DNA of 13,159 nucleotides from Terana coerulea (taxonomy: Eukaryota; Basidiomycota; Agaricomycetes; Polyporales; Phanerochaetaceae). Numbering within the stretch: position 1 is the stretch's first letter; each line of letters starts with the position of its first letter. A program made the translations under genes and the position numbers. Shown here one piece after another: positions 9,290 through 13,159 of the stretch. The stretch covers positions 1-13,159 of the forward strand of contig JAKOGH010001130.1 of assembly GCA_024811115.1 (NCBI GenBank), written 5' to 3'. A model generated the notes under the pieces. The model was not told the origin of the DNA. It saw only the letters and a program-made list of their open reading frames with translations, and ran no database searches.

Positions 9290-9950
9290 ATAACAGCGAG
9301 GTACGGGGAGCGAGGCACCATTCATGATGCTGATGCTCGCCGGAGAGTATTCGCATTCACTGAGGAGGACATTGCCCTCTTCTTGGAACTGAACCCGATG
9401 GTAGCCACATTCAAGTGGCTGGAATTGAGGAACAGATATACGATAGCGAGCACAATGGGGTCCGGAAGGAGGACTCTCTTGCTGCTCTCAAAGCAGATCT
9501 TCACGGAAGAATGCGCAGATTAGCGCGCTGAGTGGGACATACGACACGCACCGGCTCTTCTCAGAAGATGGAGGAAGGCCGAGGTAGCAGTGGATTGGGT
9601 TAAACTCGACCAAAACTTTGATCAGTGGTGGGGGTGGCACGCTGTCAACAATATCCGGAACAAATTCGGACCAGATATTGATGAGAAAGCTGAGTAAGCT
9701 CCTCGTCGAGTTTGGCTGGGACCTAGACACCACCTGGCGATCGAAGAAGACCTTCGGTCGTGAGGGTAGGGAGTGGATCGAAAGGAAAAAGCGGTTCATC
9801 GACCGGCTGCGAAAGTACCAGAGACCCGCTCGCGTCATAGTGAAACCACCAAAGGCCAATATGTGGCTTGATCCTGCATGGGTGCAGGAACAGGAGATAA
9901 GTCGTAAGGATGCTCATCCAGACTATGTAGGGCTATATGCCTACATGTAG
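9290..9950 (+). other. Unassigned C-terminal extension of ORF2
   Basis: After the finger, roughly 220 codons remain. The first part reads FTEEDIALFLELNPMVATFKW, reaches a TAG at 9521, and continues in the same frame as RAEWDIRHAPALLRRWRK and FDQWWGWHAVNNIRNKFG. The last part (frame of 9618) reads LVEFGWDLDTTWRSKKTFGR and ends GLYAYM at 9950. It is rich in Trp, Arg and Lys with helical-looking stretches. I do not recognise a named domain. It lies within the duplication and A-tail limits, so it belongs to the element, as an ORF2 tail or a small third ORF. Confidence 0.55.
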
Positions 9951-10240
9951 CGCGGTGTGGCTTTCTCATTTCTCTCTGTGCGGGAGTTTCTCGAGTCCTC
10001 GGGTTCAAACCTGGCTCTGGGCGGGTTGTTTTCTCAGGGGCATCGGGTTTCGGGCCAGAGTGCCGCCGAAGGCCGCCCTTCCTGTCCGTAAGGGGAAGAA
10101 AGGGCACCTATCCCAGGGGGCGCCCCGGCGAGTCGACACCACGGACACACGGATTCACACTCAACGGACCCAGTAGATACAGATCTATTAGCACCGGAGC
10201 TCATGCGGTTCGTCCCGCTTCGTTAACAATATCAGACTTC
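9951..10240 (+). other. LINE 3' UTR
   Basis: Non-coding tail between the ORF2 stop and the A8 run. A hairpin pairs ATGTAGG (9925-9931) with CCTACAT (9940-9946) just before the stop. GGGTTCAAACCT near 10000 matches the pol III B-box consensus and looks like a tRNA T-arm. GCCCTT (10075-10080) pairs with AAGGGC (10100-10105), and GGGGCGCCCC (10117-10126) is a palindrome. In many LINEs the 3' RNA is what the reverse transcriptase recognises. Confidence 0.6.
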
Positions 10241-10248
10241 AAAAAAAA
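10241..10248 (+). repeat. LINE 3' A-tail (A8)
   Basis: Eight A residues follow ATCAGACTTC and stand directly before the right copy of the target-site duplication. This is the expected 3' end of an integrated LINE. The shortness may reflect the family or loss over time. Confidence 0.85.
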
Positions 10249-10262
10249 GGCCCTGAGAGAAC
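10249..10262 (+). repeat. Target-site duplication, right copy
   Basis: GGCCCTGAGAGAAC repeats the sequence at 1381-1395 apart from one A. It fixes the 3' limit of the insertion. Confidence 0.88.
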
Positions 10263-10429
10263 AGCGAGCGTCTGCATGGTGTCATCTGAAACTGATCTCT
10301 CAGCAACTTGGGTGTTGCTCTCACCGCCACACTTTCATCTCCTTGATATACCTTGACCCCACCAACGCTGCGAGCGTACGCCCTTGCTGGCACATTCTCG
10401 TCTCTCTTTTCGCCTTCATTCACGCAGTG
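10263..10429 (+). promoter_or_regulatory. KEX2 5' leader / proximal promoter remnant
   Basis: These 167 nt are all that remains of native upstream sequence before the LINE begins. The stretch is pyrimidine-rich close to the ATG (TCTCGTCTCTCTTTTCGCC), as is common around fungal transcription starts, with a weak TATA-like GATATACC near 10345. No specific factor site is claimed. Confidence 0.5.
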
Positions 10430-13159
10430 ATGCGCCTTTTCTCTGGCTTGGTTGTTGCGCTGCTTCTGGGCAATTCTGCGCTCGTACGACCTACGAAGCG
10501 CCACTACGACTCACGACTACTATGTCTTGCAACACGATCCTTCAGCCGATGCATCGCTGGACGAATGCGCCAACGCATTAGGGGTAGAGGTCGTTGAGCA
10601 GGCGGGAGAGCTGCAAAACCACTGGCTTGTGCGGACGGCGAAGCCGCCGCTTGCTGCGCGGGAAACGGAGACAGTAGACCGTGTGCTACGGGCCTTCGAC
10701 AACATCAGAACACTCGCAGCATCGCCCAGGCATGCGAGAAACGAGGGCGTGCAGCACAGTAGACGGGTTGCATCGTCGGTCAGGTATCTCGAGAGGCAGA
10801 CCCTGCGCCAACGCGTGAAGCGAGCACCGCCGCCCATACGACCTGGAGACGAAAAGGACGCGCCCACGACGCAGCAGGTCGCGGAGCAGCTGCAGATTAC
10901 CGACCCAGAGTTCTCGAGGCAATGGCATCTCGTCAACGACGACTACCCCGCTACATGATGAACGTCTCCACCCTCTGGGCGGAAGGCATCACCGGCAAGG
11001 GCGTCATTACGACGCTGGTGGACGATGGTCTGGATTACAACAGCGACGACCTGGCTGCCAACTTCGTAAGTTCCGATCCTCGGTTGCGAGGTCGCGAAAA
11101 CTGACAAGATGTGTAGTGGGCTGAAGGTTCGCACGATTACAACGACCATGAAGACCTACCGACGCCAAAACTGTTCGACGATCACCACGGAACGCGCTGC
11201 GCAGGTCAAATCGCTGCGGTGAAGAACGACGTCTGCGGTGTCGGAGTCGCGTACGACTCGAAAGTCGCCGGTGTTCGTATATTATCCGGACCTATCTCCG
11301 ATGTCGACGAGGCTGCATCCCTGAACTTTGGCTACCAAAATGCCTCGATCTTCTCATGTAGTTGGGGACCACCTGACGATGGCCGGTCGATGGAGGGCCC
11401 TGGATATCTCGTGAAGAAAGCGATTGTCAACGGCGTACAGAACGGACGCGGAGGAAAGGGATCAGTCTTTGTCTTCGCCAGTGGGAACGGTGGTCGGAAC
11501 GGAGATCAGTGCAACTTCGACGGCTACACCAACAGTATCTTCTCCATTACTGTTGCATCGTTCGATTTCAAGGGCCTTCATCCCGACTATTCCGAAGCTT
11601 GTGCAGCCAACATGGTTGTGGCAGCTTCCTCCGGTAGCGGCAACCACATCGTGCGTGTATTCATACTTTCGACTCATTTCCTTGCTAACGTCAATGCAGA
11701 CCACCACAGATATTGGCAAGAACAAGTGCGCGCATACGCACGGAGGCACTTCAGCCGCGGCGCCGAATGCTGCAGGTGTCTTCGCCCTTGCACTTTCAGT
11801 CAGGTATGGGTTGGCCTCAATTCTTGGGGAGCATCACTAACCAGATGCTTTAGGTCCGACCTCAGCTGGCGCGATATGCAGCACATTGCTGTCCGTGCGG
11901 GCGTAAAGCTCAACCCAGAGGATCCGGATTGGGAGATGACTTCCGCTGGTCGCCCGTACAGCTACAAGTATGGCTACGGTGCCCTGAACGGCGTGGAGTA
12001 TGTTAACGTCGCGAAGACATGGCAGTTGGTAAAGCCGCAGGCCTGGATCGAGATGGCTCCTATACAAATCGGCAACGGCACGATGGACATCTTCCAGACG
12101 ATGAGCGGTGGAGAGGAGATCGTTGAGGGCGGCATTACGAGCAAGATGCAGGTCACTGATGCGATGTTGAAGGAGCACAACTTCGAGAAGCTAGAGCACA
12201 TTACCGTCAAAGTCTGGATCCAGCACTCTCGTCGTGGAGATGTCGAAGTTGAGCTGGTCAGTCCCAACGGTGTCAAGAGTGTGCTGGCGGGCAAGAGGCA
12301 CGGCGATAGCGCTACTACCGGTTTCCCGGGTTGGACTTTCATGACTGTCAAGCACTGGTAAGTTGCATGCAGATTTGAACTTACCTCAATAGCTAATGAT
12401 CGATGGACATCTAGGGACGAGAATCCTATCGGCGACTGGACCATCCGCATCTCTGATCAAGACAAGGATAACGAGGAAGGAAAGTTCTTAGGCTGGACTA
12501 TGTCATTCTGGGGCTCAGTCATCGACGCTTCGAAGGCCAGGACTTGGGAACTGCCCATCCTCGAGGGCACTTTACCTCCGCTGTTCCCCACCGATAACAC
12601 GCCTGCAACACCTTCAACCTCCGTTGCCACTAAGACTATCGACAAGCCGACCGCCCACCTACCTACGGACCACGGTGACGCCCCAGGCGAGTCGCATAAG
12701 CCAGCTTTCCCTGGCTCATCGACCGCGCCGAGCGGAAAGCCTGCCGCAAATGCGGAGGTCGTGCCCAGCTCCACGCCTGCGTCCTCAACGACGCCGACGC
12801 CCGATGAGGGCTGGTTCTCCGACATGTCCAAGCTCATGAACACCCAAGCGTGGTTCTTCGTCGCCCTCGGTGCCGTCGCGCTGTTCGGCACCGGCGCCGC
12901 CATCTTCTTCTGGCGGCGCTCCGTACAGCGGCGCAAGAACTACCAGAGTCTGCCCGCTGGCGACGACGTCGCGATGAGCTCCGTCGGTGGTCCCCGTTCA
13001 AAAGAGCTGTACGCCGCGTTCGATGAAGATGACGACGAGGACGCAGATGAGCACACCGGCCTGCGGCGCGGCGTCGACACACCGCCAGTGGGCCTCGGCT
13101 ACCACTCTGCGTTCCTAGAAGATGAAGACCCATCAACCGCAGGGGGCCGCGCACGGCTT
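10430..13159 (+). CDS. KEX2: KEX2, kexin proprotein convertase, nearly complete, with two frame breaks
   Basis: Kexin is the Golgi/endosomal subtilisin-like Ca2+ protease that cuts secretory precursors after Lys-Arg or Arg-Arg. Exons are 10430-11065, 11117-11650, 11700-11803, 11854-12357 and 12415 to the window end. Order: signal peptide (MRLFSGLVVALLLGNSALV), prodomain (HDYYVLQHDP) with a probable self-cleavage site QRVKR|APPP, peptidase S8 domain, P domain (about 12020-12530), Ser/Thr/Pro-rich stalk, membrane helix 12848-12913, and an acidic cytosolic tail. Catalytic codons are Asp 11021 (VDDGLDY), His 11186 (HHGTRCAG), oxyanion Asn 11486 (ASGNGG) and Ser 11751 (HGGTSAAAP). About 840 codons in the window compare with 814 for yeast Kex2. 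Two breaks interrupt exon 1: near 10509 (2 nt lost) and near 10953 (1 nt lost). The stop is outside the window. Confidence 0.95.
11066..11116 (+). other. KEX2 intron 1 (51 nt)
   Basis: GTAAGT to TGTAG, with branch CTGAC at 11101-11105. Removal joins LAANF to WAEGSHDYNDH in phase 0, matching kexins. Confidence 0.92.
11651..11699 (+). other. KEX2 intron 2 (49 nt)
   Basis: GTGCGT to TGCAG, with branch CTAAC at 11685-11689. Removal joins SGSGNHI to TTTDIGKNKC in phase 0, keeping the family length before the Ser motif. Confidence 0.88.
11804..11853 (+). other. KEX2 intron 3 (50 nt)
   Basis: GTATGG to TTTAG, with branch CTAAC at 11837-11841. Phase 2: AG plus G rebuilds the Arg of ALSVRSDLSWRDMQH. 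Confidence 0.9.
12358..12414 (+). other. KEX2 intron 4 (57 nt)
   Basis: GTAAGT to TCTAG. Phase 2: TG plus G rebuilds the Trp of FMTVKHWDENPIGDW, inside the P domain. A CTAAT branch-like site lies near 12392. Confidence 0.9.

Larger units (their letters stand above)
4966..9950 (+). pseudogene. LINE ORF2, APE endonuclease / reverse transcriptase / RNase H polyprotein, broken
   Basis: ORF2 nicks target DNA and copies the element RNA onto it. The likely start is ATG 4966 or 4975 (MVDMAPREKEQ), with an acidic stretch EEVEEEDENP and a stop at 5089. In order come the APE domain (about 5262-5990), a linker rich in Lys, Arg and Trp (6000-6600), RT (about 6600-7900), a connection region, RNase H (about 8440-8870), a CCHC finger (9176-9227) and an extension to the stop at 9948-9950. 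I count at least ten frame changes, plus in-frame stops such as the TAG at 9521. About 1,660 codons between the proposed limits is long for a LINE ORF2, mainly because of the C-terminal extension. The enzyme assignment is firm; it cannot be translated as written. Confidence 0.9.
1396..10248 (+). mobile_element. Decayed full-length LINE (non-LTR retrotransposon, Tad1/I-like)
   Basis: The element is about 8.85 kb, in the same orientation as the host genes. Order of parts: leader (1396-2171), gag-like ORF1 with three zinc knuckles, inter-ORF segment, ORF2 with APE endonuclease, reverse transcriptase, RNase H and CCHC finger, then a 3' UTR and A8 tail. It is flanked by a 14-15 bp target-site duplication, and there are no LTRs, which fits target-primed reverse transcription of an APE-type LINE. 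The RNase H after the RT, with an APE domain in front, places it in the I/Tad1 group; Tad1 is the common fungal clade, so that is the best guess without a tree. Both ORFs are broken many times, so this copy cannot be autonomous as written. The boundaries come from the duplication and the A-tail. Confidence 0.88.

Noticed and set aside
9961..10035. A complete tRNA gene around the GGGTTCAAACCT box
   Set aside because: No acceptor stem, D-arm or anticodon arm can be folded around it. It is kept only as a B-box-like motif.
1396..10248. LTR retrotransposon or retrovirus-like element
   Set aside because: No LTRs, protease or integrase are seen. APE endonuclease motifs, RT motif types, the A-tail and the duplication length all indicate a LINE.
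12457..13154. Minus-strand reading frames opposite the KEX2 3' end
   Set aside because: The + strand is clearly kexin P domain, stalk and membrane helix. The opposite frames are shadows.
1..13159. A novel defence or signalling system
   Set aside because: Apart from two conserved eukaryotic genes and one LINE, no further gene set is visible. The novel parts are limited to the LINE leader, junction structures and ORF2 tail.

Overview
This window is fungal nuclear DNA, most likely from an Agaricomycete-type basidiomycete. The host genes have introns of about 46-60 nt with GT..AG ends and CTNAC-like branch sites. The two recognisable proteins, Atg9 and kexin, read like basidiomycete versions. 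No RNA gene, CRISPR array or bacterial-style operon is visible. All real genes lie on the + strand.

Layout. (1) 1-1273: the 3' part of ATG9, a membrane lipid scramblase of autophagy, cut by the window start. (2) 1274-1380: a short 3' flank. (3) 1381-10262: one large insertion, a decayed non-LTR (LINE) retrotransposon of about 8.85 kb. A near-perfect 14-15 bp target-site duplication brackets it (1381-1395 and 10249-10262), and it ends in an A8 tail (10241-10248). Inside are a roughly 0.78 kb 5' leader, a gag-like ORF1 with a coiled coil and three CCHC-type knuckles, a short inter-ORF segment with two mutually exclusive hairpins, ORF2 (APE endonuclease, reverse transcriptase, RNase H, CCHC finger, and an unassigned C-terminal extension), and a 3' UTR. 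Both ORFs are broken by many frame changes and stops. The domain order fits the Tad1/I group of LINEs. (4) 10263-10429: the KEX2 leader. (5) 10430-13159: KEX2, the kexin proprotein convertase, nearly complete and running off the window end.

Taking out the LINE and one copy of the duplication leaves only about 290 bp between the ATG9 stop and the KEX2 start. The element therefore landed in a compact intergenic space and now separates KEX2 from whatever regulatory sequence lay upstream.

Both host genes carry frame breaks, two each, and all can be explained as small deletions. Either the local sequence has indel errors or both genes are damaged in this strain. This caution also applies to some of the breaks inside the LINE. 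Exon, intron and break positions were read by eye from protein-family conservation, with no alignment or database search.
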